A stretch of DNA of 64,000 nt from Streptomyces regalis (GTDB lineage: Bacteria > Actinomycetota > Actinomycetes > Streptomycetales > Streptomycetaceae), in the NCBI RefSeq assembly GCF_001509475.1, contig NZ_LLZG01000176.1, forward strand, positions 1-64,000. The letters are read 5' to 3'. The position numbers were made by a program, and so were the translations under genes. Under the pieces are notes generated by a model, which saw only the letters and a list, made by a program, of their open reading frames with translations, was not told the origin of the DNA and did not search any database. Below are positions 29,711 to 39,006 of the stretch, in pieces. Each line of letters begins with the position of its first letter. Positions within the stretch are counted from its first letter, which is position 1.

Positions 29711-31203
29711 CGCTGCACAGCTCCGTTCTGCGGAAGGCCGGTGGGGGAGGGGTCGTCGAGGTGCACACGGGCGGTCTCGGCTATGCGCCCGGGGTGGCGC
29801 CGCATCAGTACGACCAGCACCACGACTCCGGCCGCCATCCACACGCCGACCACTGATCCCGCGTACGACACGGGCGCGGTCAGCTCGGAGACGAAGTCGA
29901 AGACGGGCAGTCCCGCGGCAGTCAGCAGTGCGGGCACGAACGCGGCGATGCCGAGGAGGGGCAGGAGCAGATGCCGTACGGGCTTGAGCGCCTCGCGCCT
30001 GCGGCGCAGGAAGTAGCCGGCACAGGCGAGGTTCACGACGATGTACACCCCGATCACGACCGTCACGATCACCGTGGCCAGCAGCAGGAACGCCGTCACC
30101 GGGTCGTAGGACAACCCCAGCCCCAGTGCGGCGCCGACCGCGACGACGGTCTGTACGGCGATACCGGCGACGGGGGAGCGGTACTTGGGGTGCAGTACAG
30201 CCAGGAAGCGGGGCAGAACGCGGATGCGGGCCAGGGCGAAGGCGGTCCGGGTGGAGACGTTGGCGCACGCGTTGGCGTTGGCGACGGCCGAGTTGACCAC
30301 GGCCAGGAACACCAGCACCCAGAACAGCCCGAACGACGCCCGGGCCACGCCCTCCCAGGATGCGGCACCGGAGGCCCCGAACTCCCCGAAGCGGTCCGGC
30401 CCGTAGTACACGCTCATGGCGTAGGTGGTGAGCACGTAGAACAGGCCGATGCCGAGGGCCGCGCCGAGCACCGCGCGGTGCATCGTCCGGCGCGGGTTCC
30501 GTGTCTCCTCGGCCAGCGGTGCCGCGGCCTCGAATCCGGCGAAGGCGAGCACCGTGTAGACCGACCCGGCGAACACTCCGGTGAGGCCCTCGTAGCCCTC
30601 CGCGGTGTGCGACGTACCGAACACGGACAGCGTGTTGTCCCCGCCCGCTTTGCCGATCAGCCAGACGGCGAACACCACGAGGACGACAACCTCGAAGATC
30701 CCGAGGGCCGTGCCGAACCGGGCGGAGGCACGCACCCCCAAGTACCCGGAGACGGCGATGATCGCGGCACCCGCGAGCGCCCACGGCCACCACAGGTCCG
30801 CCGGATACGAGGACCACTCCTGGTGCAGCGTGCCTGCCGTCGTGAAGCCCAACTGCAGAAGCAGCAGCGGCGGGACGAGCGCCTCGACGAACACATAACC
30901 CCAGCCGACGAGGAAACCCACGGCGGGATGCAGCCCCTGCGCCACATACGTGGACACCGAGCCTGCGGCCGGCAGCTCCCGCGCCAGCTCGGCGACGCAC
31001 GACGCCGTGAACAGACACGCCACCAGCGCGATCAGTACCGACAGCGGCAGGCTTCCGCCCGCGAAGGCCGCGCCCGCCGGAATGGACGCCGCGACCGCCG
31101 CGGCCGGCGCCATGGCCGTGATGCTCTGGAACAGGACCTCGCGCAACCCGATCGCGTCGCGCCGCAGCCCTGCAGCCGCTTGCCCCGCCGTATCCCCCGA
31201 CAT
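29707..31203 (-). CDS. APC-superfamily amino-acid/amine permease
   Basis: 498 residues with about twelve to fourteen membrane helices. The first helix region GLREVLFQSITAMAPAAAVA and the IPAGAAFAGGSLPLSVLIAL stretch are typical of APC (ABT-like) permeases, and AFAGFEAAAPLAEETRNPRR is the conserved cytoplasmic loop. The ATG at 31203 is chosen because GAGGGGG stands just before it; an ATG five codons upstream overlaps that site. The last base pairs overlap the acetamidase start. Likely imports an amide, amine or amino acid fed to the acetamidase. Confidence 0.9.
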   Translation of the reverse strand: MSGDTAGQAAAGLRRDAIGLREVLFQSITAMAPAAAVAASIPAGAAFAGGSLPLSVLIALVACLFTASCVAELARELPAAGSVSTYVAQGLHPAVGFLVGWGYVFVEALVPPLLLLQLGFTTAGTLHQEWSSYPADLWWPWALAGAAIIAVSGYLGVRASARFGTALGIFEVVVLVVFAVWLIGKAGGDNTLSVFGTSHTAEGYEGLTGVFAGSVYTVLAFAGFEAAAPLAEETRNPRRTMHRAVLGAALGIGLFYVLTTYAMSVYYGPDRFGEFGASGAASWEGVARASFGLFWVLVFLAVVNSAVANANACANVSTRTAFALARIRVLPRFLAVLHPKYRSPVAGIAVQTVVAVGAALGLGLSYDPVTAFLLLATVIVTVVIGVYIVVNLACAGYFLRRRREALKPVRHLLLPLLGIAAFVPALLTAAGLPVFDFVSELTAPVSYAGSVVGVWMAAGVVVLVVLMRRHPGRIAETARVHLDDPSPTGLPQNGAVQR

Positions 31204-31334
31204 GTGAATCCCCCTCATTCACGCCGATACGCGCCGTCGCCATGACACGGCAGCTGCGCCTCGCGTGAATCACGGTACGGCGCGGGTGGGTCGGGCAGAA
31301 GGGCGCGCCGGGTATCCGTGGACAGCCGTGGGAT

Positions 31335-31364
31335 TGTGGATAACTCGCTCACTCACACGAGTGA
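31335..31364. promoter_or_regulatory. DnaA-box match and adjacent inverted repeat upstream of the permease operon
   Basis: TGTGGATAA (31335-31343) is the exact complement of the consensus DnaA box TTATCCACA. Six bases on, TCACTC-ACAC-GAGTGA (31349-31364) is a perfect 6-bp-arm inverted repeat. Both are about 130-160 bp upstream of the minus-strand permease start and near the 3' end of the ROK gene. The inverted repeat could be a repressor site. Confidence 0.35.
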
Positions 31365-31419
31365 ACTCGGTCTGGGTTCACGCGTGTTCCGCATGCATCG
31401 GGGCCTGTCCCGTCCGGAA

Positions 31420-32634
31420 TCAGGGCTGTTGCGCCACTGCCACCGCCGCCGGATCGTCCAGAACCGCCCTCACCACCGAGTGTGCGGCCCCCAGCAACGG
31501 CCCCTCGGGACCCAGCCGCGACACGGACACCGGACAGGCGGGCCCCGCGGTGCGCCGGTCCAGCTCGGCCTCCAGCGACGGCAGCAGCCAGGGCGCGAGC
31601 CCGGCCAGCGCGCCGCCCAGCACCACGCTCTCGGGGTCCAGCAGATTGACCGCGCCCGTCAGCGCGACACCGAGCGCCGTTCCCGCGTCGTGCAGGGCCC
31701 GCCGTACGTCCTCGTCGCCCTCGGCGGCACGCCCGGCGAGCAGCCCGACGCGGTCCTCGTCCGACTCCAGACCTGCCGCACGCAGCACCGCCTCCTCGCC
31801 GGCGTACTGCTCCAGACACCCCCGCCCCCCGCACGGGCACTCGGGCCCGTCCGGCTGGACCGGCACATGCCCCAACTCGCCGGCGAAACCACGCGTTCCA
31901 CGCAGCAGCCCGCCGTCCACCACGACCGCCGCACCGATGCCGATCTCCGCCGACACGTGCAGGAAGTCACGCGCAGTGCCGTCGCCGAGCCAGAGTTCGG
32001 CGAGTGCGCCGAAGTTGGCCTCGTTGCCCACGGTCAGCGGAAAGTCCACGGGCAACAGAGCGCCGAGGTCCGTGTCCCGCCAGTCGAGGTTGGGCGCGCG
32101 TACGACCGTACGGGCATCCCGCGCGACCAGACCCGGCACCGCGACCGCCAGACCGGCGGGCCACAGCCCTTCGCTCTCGGCCTCGGCGAGAACCTGGCGC
32201 ACCAGCCCGGTGAGTTCCTCGATCACCGGTTCGGGGGCCCGGCCACGGTTCGCGCCGTGCCGCACCGCCCTGGACCGCACCTCGCCGCGCAGATCGACCG
32301 CGCAGACGGCGAGATGGTCGACGCCGACCTCGGCGCCGATCCCGGTCGGACCGTGCCCGCTGACGGCCAGCGCCGACCCGGGGCGGCCCACCCGGCCCGG
32401 CCGCTCGGGGCCGAGTTCCTCCAGCAGCCCCGAGCGGATCAGCTCGTCGACGAGCGTGGACACCGCGGCACGGGTCAGGCCTATCCGGGAGGCGACGGCG
32501 GCCCGCGAGAGCGGCCCCTCGGCGCTCACGGTGTGCATCACCCGGGCGAGGTTGCGCCGGCGCATGCCCTGCTGGGTGTTGGGCAGCGCCCGGCCCGTCC
32601 CGGCCGGGTGGGCCTCGTGCAGCGGTGCGGTCAT
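31420..32634 (-). CDS. ROK-family transcriptional repressor, probable XylR
   Basis: 404 residues. N-terminal winged helix (MRRRNLARVMHTVSAEGPLS, RAAVASRIGLTRAAVSTLVD) followed by a ROK sugar-kinase-like domain with GIGAEVGVDHLAVCAVDLRG, the GNEANFGALAEL motif, and the zinc motif CPCGGRGCLEQYAG. ROK regulators of this type bind a sugar and release DNA; next to xylulokinase and facing xylose isomerase the ligand is most likely xylose. Its start is only 10 bp past the xylB stop, so it is co-transcribed with xylB and would regulate its own operon. Confidence 0.9.
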   Translation of the reverse strand: MTAPLHEAHPAGTGRALPNTQQGMRRRNLARVMHTVSAEGPLSRAAVASRIGLTRAAVSTLVDELIRSGLLEELGPERPGRVGRPGSALAVSGHGPTGIGAEVGVDHLAVCAVDLRGEVRSRAVRHGANRGRAPEPVIEELTGLVRQVLAEAESEGLWPAGLAVAVPGLVARDARTVVRAPNLDWRDTDLGALLPVDFPLTVGNEANFGALAELWLGDGTARDFLHVSAEIGIGAAVVVDGGLLRGTRGFAGELGHVPVQPDGPECPCGGRGCLEQYAGEEAVLRAAGLESDEDRVGLLAGRAAEGDEDVRRALHDAGTALGVALTGAVNLLDPESVVLGGALAGLAPWLLPSLEAELDRRTAGPACPVSVSRLGPEGPLLGAAHSVVRAVLDDPAAVAVAQQP

Positions 32635-32644
32635 GCCTCCGTCC

Positions 32645-34090
32645 TCAGTGAGCTTCGGGGCTCCGCTGAAGCAGCGGGGCCGCGTCGGAGAGTACCCCGC
32701 TGATCCTGGTCAGCGTCTCCTCGTCCCGCTCCACGGCGTCGAGCACCGGCCCGCGGGTGGTGTTCCAGCGCCGGGCGACCGCGGCCGGATCCTCGCCGGT
32801 CAGCAGGCCGGCCGCCTGGGCCGCCGCGCCGAGCGCGACCAGTTCCTTGGCCTCGGGGACCTGCACCGGGCGCCCCGACAGCCGTCGTACGGTCTGCTGC
32901 CAGGCCGTGCCCCGGGCGCCGCCGCCGATCAGCAGCAGCGGGGTCGAGCGGTCCGCGTCCTCGTCCAGGACCAGGTCCAGGGCGCCGAGCAGCGCATGGA
33001 CGGCACCGTCGTAGGCGGCCTGCAGGAGCTGGCCGGCGGTCGTGTCGTGGCGCAGACCGTGCAGGAGACCGGAGGCGTTCGGCAGGTTCGGGGTGCGTTC
33101 GCCGTCCAGGTAGGGCAGGAGGGTGAGGCCGGTGGTGGGTTCCACGGCCTCGCGGTCGAGACCCAGCAGGGTCGCGAGGCGGTCGACGGCGAGTGTGCAG
33201 TTCAGGGTGCAGGCCAGCGGCAGCCAGTCGCCGTGCGCGTCCGCGAAACCCGCCACGGTGCCGGTCGGGTCGGCAGGGCGCCGCTTCGACACGGCGTACA
33301 CGGTGCCCGACGTGCCGAGGCTCAGCACGGGCATGCCGGGACGCAGCCCGAGGCCCAGTGCGGCAGCGGCGTTGTCACCGGTGCCGGGCGCGACCAGGGT
33401 GCCCTTGGAGAACGGCAGGTCGTGGCTGTCGCGCACGGTGCCCGCGACCTCGCCGGGCCGGACCACACGGGGCAGCAGCGCCGGATCGAGCCCCACTCGC
33501 GCGAGGATCTCGTCGTCGTACGACTCGGTCCCCGACGCCCACCAGCCCGTACCGGACGCGTCGCCGCGGTCGGTGGTGCCCTGCCCGGTGAGGCGTTCGG
33601 TGAGGTAGTCGTGGGGGAGACGTACGGCCTTGGTGGCCCGGACGGCCTCCGGCTCGTTCTCGGCCAGCCAGGCCCACTTCGTCACCGTGAACGAGGCGGC
33701 CGGGACGGAGCCGGTGCGCTCGGCCCAGAACTTCGCACCGCCCAGCTCCTCGGTCAGGCGGCGGGCCTGCGGCGCCGAGCGCACGTCGTTCCACAGCAGA
33801 GCCGGACGTACTGGCTCGCCCCGGTCGTCCAGCGTGACCAGACCGTGCTGCTGCCCGCCGATCGACACCGCGGCGGCCTCGTGCGCCGCGTCGCCGCACT
33901 GGCGCAGCGCCTCGCACAGCGCGTCCCACCACTGGCGCGGGTCGCTCTCGCGCCCGGCACCGGAGGACACCGTGTGCGGTGCCTGGCCGCTCGCGACGAC
34001 CTGCCCGGTCGACGCGTCGACGACCAGCGCCTTGGTGGACTGGGTGGACGTGTCCACGCCGACGACGAGCGGACCCTCGGCTGCTGACAT
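32645..34090 (-). CDS. xylB: Xylulokinase
   Basis: 481 residues, FGGY-family sugar kinase phosphorylating D-xylulose with ATP. N-terminal phosphate loop GVDTSTQSTKALVVDASTGQ, the AAAVSIGGQQHGLVTLD motif typical of xylulokinases, ALLWNDVRSAPQARRL for substrate contacts, and the C-terminal LLLIGGGARGTAWQQTVRRL ATP-site motif. It forms the second step of the isomerase pathway begun by the divergent xylA, 203 bp away, and shares its operon with the ROK regulator. Confidence 0.95.
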   Translation of the reverse strand: MSAAEGPLVVGVDTSTQSTKALVVDASTGQVVASGQAPHTVSSGAGRESDPRQWWDALCEALRQCGDAAHEAAAVSIGGQQHGLVTLDDRGEPVRPALLWNDVRSAPQARRLTEELGGAKFWAERTGSVPAASFTVTKWAWLAENEPEAVRATKAVRLPHDYLTERLTGQGTTDRGDASGTGWWASGTESYDDEILARVGLDPALLPRVVRPGEVAGTVRDSHDLPFSKGTLVAPGTGDNAAAALGLGLRPGMPVLSLGTSGTVYAVSKRRPADPTGTVAGFADAHGDWLPLACTLNCTLAVDRLATLLGLDREAVEPTTGLTLLPYLDGERTPNLPNASGLLHGLRHDTTAGQLLQAAYDGAVHALLGALDLVLDEDADRSTPLLLIGGGARGTAWQQTVRRLSGRPVQVPEAKELVALGAAAQAAGLLTGEDPAAVARRWNTTRGPVLDAVERDEETLTRISGVLSDAAPLLQRSPEAH

Positions 34091-34187
34091 CGTGCTCTCC
34101 CTTTTCCGCGGCTCTGCGGGATCTGGCCCGCTGTTTCGAGGGTGCCCCGGATGACCACGGCCCGGACCTCACCCCTTCGGGGACATC

Positions 34188-34262
34188 TTGTCCCTTCCCA
34201 GGGACGCGTCGGCATACTAATTTGTAAAGCGCCATGACGAAATAGTCGTAGCGAGTCGTAGC
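34188..34262. promoter_or_regulatory. xylA-xylB divergent control region
   Basis: Contains a perfect inverted repeat GTCCCT-TCCC-AGGGAC (34190-34205), an AT-rich patch ACTAATTTGTAAAG around 34216-34229 that resembles half of a ROK-type operator (TTTGTTTAAACAAA-like), and two AGTCGTAGC direct repeats ten bases apart (34244-34252, 34254-34262). The xylA ribosome site AAGGAG follows at about 34281. Candidate target of the nearby ROK repressor. Confidence 0.5.
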
Positions 34263-34278
34263 AAGCAGTCGTCCGTAA

Positions 34279-35460
<1,182 letters not shown>

Positions 35461-35490
35461 GGCCACACGCGCGTGCCCGGCGCAGCCTTG

Positions 35491-35530
35491 CCGCGTGTGA
35501 CCGTCCGTCGGGAGATGCGGTCACACGCGG
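35491..35530 (+). terminator. Perfect 13-bp hairpin after xylA
   Basis: CCGCGTGTGACCG (35491-35503) pairs exactly with CGGTCACACGCGG (35518-35530) across a 14-base loop, 30 bp past the xylA stop. The lack of a T run is normal for Streptomyces terminators. Confidence 0.8.
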
Positions 35531-35651
35531 TACGGGTTGTCGACCGGTCTCCGCACGAAATGTTCCGGAATCATGCGGTCCAAGGCGTGGGTCCGTATCA
35601 ACTCCCGTGTGGGGGTCGCGTCCTGACCGACGTGAGGCGACCCTTGACGGT

Positions 35652-36185
35652 ATGGCCATGCCGCCCGTACCGCCTCAGCCGCCAGGACCGCCGGGTGACA
35701 CGCCGCCTCCGGGCGGTTTCGGACCGCCTCCTGAAGGCTTCGGCCCCGGGCAGGGGACAGGAGGCGGCCATGAGACCACAAGGGGATACGGGAGCCCCGG
35801 AGGCTACGGTCCTCCGCCGGGCGACAGCGGCCCGCCCTCGTACGGTGGTTGGCCGCCGCCGGAACCGCCCGAGGACGGCGGTGGACCGGGGCGTCGGCGG
35901 AATCCGCTCTTCGTCCTGCTTGCCGTGATCGTGACCGCCGGAGCCGTCGTGGCCGTGGTCCTCATGGCCTCGGGAAGTGACAAATCGCCCGACGAGAAAT
36001 CGCCCGCCGAGAGCAGTACGAGCAGCTCGCCCAGGCCGTCCTTCAGCATCCCGACCGAGCTCCCCACCAGGCTGCCGAGCGAACTGCCGACATCGCTGCC
36101 CTCCGGGTTCCCCACCGAGCTGCCCAGCGGCTTTCCGAGCGATCTCGAATCCCTGCTTCCGTCGCTGTCGGGAGAGCTGCCGTAG
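35652..36185 (+). CDS. Proline/glycine-rich single-pass membrane protein
   Basis: 177 residues. A disordered N-terminal half (PPVPPQPPGPPGDTPPP, GPPPEGFGPGQG, PPGDSGPPSYGGWPP) precedes one membrane helix NPLFVLLAVIVTAGAVVAVV at about residues 88-107. The external tail is Ser-rich and then carries repeats of the type LPTxLPSELPTSLPSGFPTE. Topology with an inner proline-rich arm is common among actinobacterial proteins of unknown function. An ATG six bases downstream is an equally possible start. No function can be given. Confidence 0.65.
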   Translation: MAMPPVPPQPPGPPGDTPPPGGFGPPPEGFGPGQGTGGGHETTRGYGSPGGYGPPPGDSGPPSYGGWPPPEPPEDGGGPGRRRNPLFVLLAVIVTAGAVVAVVLMASGSDKSPDEKSPAESSTSSSPRPSFSIPTELPTRLPSELPTSLPSGFPTELPSGFPSDLESLLPSLSGELP

Positions 36186-36213
36186 CCATGGCGCCGGCGC
36201 CTTGAGCGGACCG

Positions 36214-37560
36214 TCAGACGCCGCGCGGCAGCCGCACGTAGATCACCGACGTCTCCACACCACTGTCGACCAGCCGGCCCTGCGCGTCGAACGCGCCCGC
36301 TCCGTCCGTCATCCCGAAGTCGTTGTCGTTGATGAGGGCGAGCGCGTCGTGGTCCACGCGCGCGACGCCCTCGATCTTCCCAGGTACACCGGCGACCGTG
36401 CCCAGGTCGACGACCAGCTTCTTGGACAGCACAGGCACACCCGAGGCCGCCGGGTCGTCGAGTTGCTCGAGCGACGGAGACGTCGTGTCGTCGTCCCACG
36501 CCCCGCCAAGGATGTTCGCGTCGCGGCCCAGGCGCACCAGCTGCAGCCGCGCGGCCTTGTCGGTGCGCTCCTCGACCAGCAGCCGGTTTCCGCCCACGGC
36601 CACGACCGAAGAGATCTTCAGCTCTGAGGTGTCGTCCTCGCTCGGGTCCACCACGTTCACCGGGTCGAAGCGGTACGCGTACTCCGCGGTGACCGCCTTC
36701 TCCTTCGGCGAGAACCGCAGCAGCCGCGTGGTGCGTGACGCCTCCCCGGCGTCCGTGTCCGGCAGGGCCAGCGGGCTCTGCACGGCCATCACCAGGTCGC
36801 CGCCGGGCAGTTGGGCGAGCCCCTCGAAACCGCGGTTGACCTTCCGGTGCAGCAGGACGGACGGCAGCGCCTCCACCACCGGATAGTCCGTGCCGGTGAG
36901 GCCGAGTCCCTTGGGCACGTAGCGGGTGAGGACCTTCCCGCGCGTGGAGACGTGCACGAGGGAGGGCCCGTACTCGTCGACGAGCCAGAAACTCCCGTCG
37001 GCGGCCCGCACGATGCCCTCGGTGTCCAGCCCGTTCGGGTTGTACGTCAAAGGAGCCGTCGCGTCGTAGGAGTACGGGGCCTCGTCGCGCCCCTCCTGGT
37101 TCGGCAGCCCGGTGACGGGCTTCCCGGAAGCTGTCGTGATCGGGATCGCGTCCAGCACCCTCACGCTGCCTCCCGTGACCCGGATCCTCACGATCGCCGG
37201 ATCGAATCCCGGAACGGGAAACGTACGACGCTTCTTGCCGCCCACCTTGATCTGGCCGTTGGGGCCGCGGTCGGTAACCGTCCAGAACTCGCCCTCACGG
37301 CCCGCCGGGTAGATGTCGCTGCCGATACCGCCCAGGTCCACGCCCCGGTCGTCGTCCACGGTGCCGGGCAGCAGCGCGTTGCTGAACGCGCCGAGCGGGA
37401 TGTCACCGAGCGTCGCCGTGCGCACGACGTGTGCGTGGGCCTCCTTGTCCCCGGCACCGACGGCGGGCCCGGCGGCCACGAGCGCCGCGATCACCGCGAG
37501 GGGTACGCCCCCGGCAACGAAACGGTGTGCGCGGCGCCTGCCGGTGGCGTGCGGGGACAT
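36214..37560 (-). CDS. Secreted esterase-like (phytase-like domain) protein
   Basis: 448 residues, ATG at 37560 preceded by CAGGAGG. A signal peptide (RRRAHRFVAGGVPLAVIAAL to GAGDKEAHAH) precedes an esterase-like/phytase-like beta-propeller domain with FWTVTDRGPNGQIKVGGKKR, LPNQEGRDEAPYSYDA, DTEGIVRAADGSFWLVDEYG and FEGLAQLPGGDLVMAVQSPL. The E-G-I-x-x..F-W-x-x-D-E-Y-G block is the family hallmark. Likely acts outside the cell on phosphate or other esters; true phytase activity is not certain. It is convergent with the proline-rich protein gene. Confidence 0.85.
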   Translation of the reverse strand: MSPHATGRRRAHRFVAGGVPLAVIAALVAAGPAVGAGDKEAHAHVVRTATLGDIPLGAFSNALLPGTVDDDRGVDLGGIGSDIYPAGREGEFWTVTDRGPNGQIKVGGKKRRTFPVPGFDPAIVRIRVTGGSVRVLDAIPITTASGKPVTGLPNQEGRDEAPYSYDATAPLTYNPNGLDTEGIVRAADGSFWLVDEYGPSLVHVSTRGKVLTRYVPKGLGLTGTDYPVVEALPSVLLHRKVNRGFEGLAQLPGGDLVMAVQSPLALPDTDAGEASRTTRLLRFSPKEKAVTAEYAYRFDPVNVVDPSEDDTSELKISSVVAVGGNRLLVEERTDKAARLQLVRLGRDANILGGAWDDDTTSPSLEQLDDPAASGVPVLSKKLVVDLGTVAGVPGKIEGVARVDHDALALINDNDFGMTDGAGAFDAQGRLVDSGVETSVIYVRLPRGV

Positions 37561-37716
37561 CGGGCCTCCTGAGGAGCAGGGTTCGCTGAGGAGCAAGTTC
37601 GCTGACAGTGGCCAGGTTTGGAGCCTGCGCGGAACGCCGTACGACCGTGAGGTGAACCCGGGACGACGGGCGCTCGTCGAGCCGACGTCGCCCTCGCCGG
37701 GGCCGCCGGGCATGCC

Positions 37717-39006
37717 CTACGGCTGCTCCTCCTCTGTCGCAAGCTGCGCCGAAGCCAACGCTGTTGCCGGATCCTGCGCAGGGCCTCCAGCCGGCACCCA
37801 GCGGCCGCGTTCCTCGCGATACGGCCACCAGCGTCCGTCCCGTCCCAGGCGCAGTTGGCCGGGCGTACCGATGACCGTCCACCGGTTGCCCTTCGCCCGC
37901 AGCGACGGCCGTTCGTCCTCGTCCCAGGCCGAGTCCAGTGCGGCACGCGCGCGTGCGAGCGCCGCGCCCTCGACGGTCCACTCCTCGTCGAGCACGGACA
38001 GCGCGGCGACGCCCCCGAGGCGCCAGGCGCGTACCGCCACCGCCAGCCGCTCGCGGCCGCGCTCCGAGCCTTCGGCCAGCCGCTGCGCCACGCTCTCGGA
38101 GGGGGAGGCGGAGGCTGCCAGGCGGACCGCGTCCTGGTCGAGCGTCAACTCCGCTTCCGCGGCGTGCTGTTCCGGCTCGGCTCGCAGAGCTTCCGCCAGC
38201 ATGCGGTGCGCTTCCGCGGCGGTCCGGGCGGCCAGGAACTCCAGCGCGGCCGGGTCGACGCCGGGCGCGGGAGGCGTCTCGGTGACCAGGGAAGGCGGCA
38301 CGCCTGGCTCGGCGGGCAGCTCGGGCAGGGCGGGGAGCGGCGGCAGGATGTCGCCGGTCGCATAAGCCTCGGCGGCATCCACGCCCTCCGGATCGGACGA
38401 CACGGGCGGTTCCGCCGGATCCTCGGCCGGTGCGGTGCTGCGGGCCTGGAGGTCGTCCAGGAGGTCGTGTTCGCCCCGTCCGCGCATCAGCAGCAGCACG
38501 AAGGGGTCCTGGTCCAGGAGCCGTGCCACCTGGTAGCAGAGGGCCGCTGTGTGTCCGCAGTGGTCCCAGGCAGCGCAGCCGCACTCCGGCTCCAGATCAC
38601 CCATGCCGGGCAGCAGTTCGATGCCCGTGGCGGCCGCGTCCTCCACCAGGTGAGGCGGCATGTCGCGGTCCAGCAGGGCGGCGACATGCCCGGCCCGCTC
38701 TGCGGCCATGTCAAGGAAACGGTCCCACTGTTCGCCGGTCAGCTCTTCCAGCAGCACGTCGGCCCGGTGCGCCGTACGGTCGCGGCCCTGCACGACGGCC
38801 GTGATGCGTCCCGGGCGCACCGACACCGCACCGACCGCTCCCGCGCGCGCGAGCCTGCGGCCGGCCTTGAGCTGCGCCGAGTCCAGTGCTGTCTCCTCCA
38901 GCGCCTTCAGCCAGGCCTGACCCCACCATGTCTGCGCGAATCCCCGTCCGTGCGCGGGCGGCAGCGCGGCGAACGTGCGCTCCATGTCAACGTCGTGTCG
39001 AGTCAT
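37717..39006 (-). CDS. SWIM zinc-finger protein partnered with SNF2 helicase
   Basis: 429 residues. The N-terminal RGFAQTWWGQAWLKALEETA and the SWIM motif ECGCAAWDHCGHTAALCYQV (C-x-C..C-x-H, about 140-160) identify the family of SWIM proteins encoded next to SNF2-type helicases in actinomycetes. The middle is acidic and proline-rich, and the C-terminal KGNRWTVIGTPGQLRLGRDG resembles a small conserved domain of this group. The ATG overlaps the helicase TGA, so the two are made together and probably act as one DNA-associated complex of unknown purpose. Confidence 0.85.
   Translation of the reverse strand: MTRHDVDMERTFAALPPAHGRGFAQTWWGQAWLKALEETALDSAQLKAGRRLARAGAVGAVSVRPGRITAVVQGRDRTAHRADVLLEELTGEQWDRFLDMAAERAGHVAALLDRDMPPHLVEDAAATGIELLPGMGDLEPECGCAAWDHCGHTAALCYQVARLLDQDPFVLLLMRGRGEHDLLDDLQARSTAPAEDPAEPPVSSDPEGVDAAEAYATGDILPPLPALPELPAEPGVPPSLVTETPPAPGVDPAALEFLAARTAAEAHRMLAEALRAEPEQHAAEAELTLDQDAVRLAASASPSESVAQRLAEGSERGRERLAVAVRAWRLGGVAALSVLDEEWTVEGAALARARAALDSAWDEDERPSLRAKGNRWTVIGTPGQLRLGRDGRWWPYREERGRWVPAGGPAQDPATALASAQLATEEEQP

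Noticed and set aside
31335..31343. DnaA box as part of a replication origin (with another at 53664-53672)
   Set aside because: Single isolated boxes 22 kb apart, with no cluster, no dnaA/dnaN genes and no AT-rich unwinding region; most likely chance or minor regulation.
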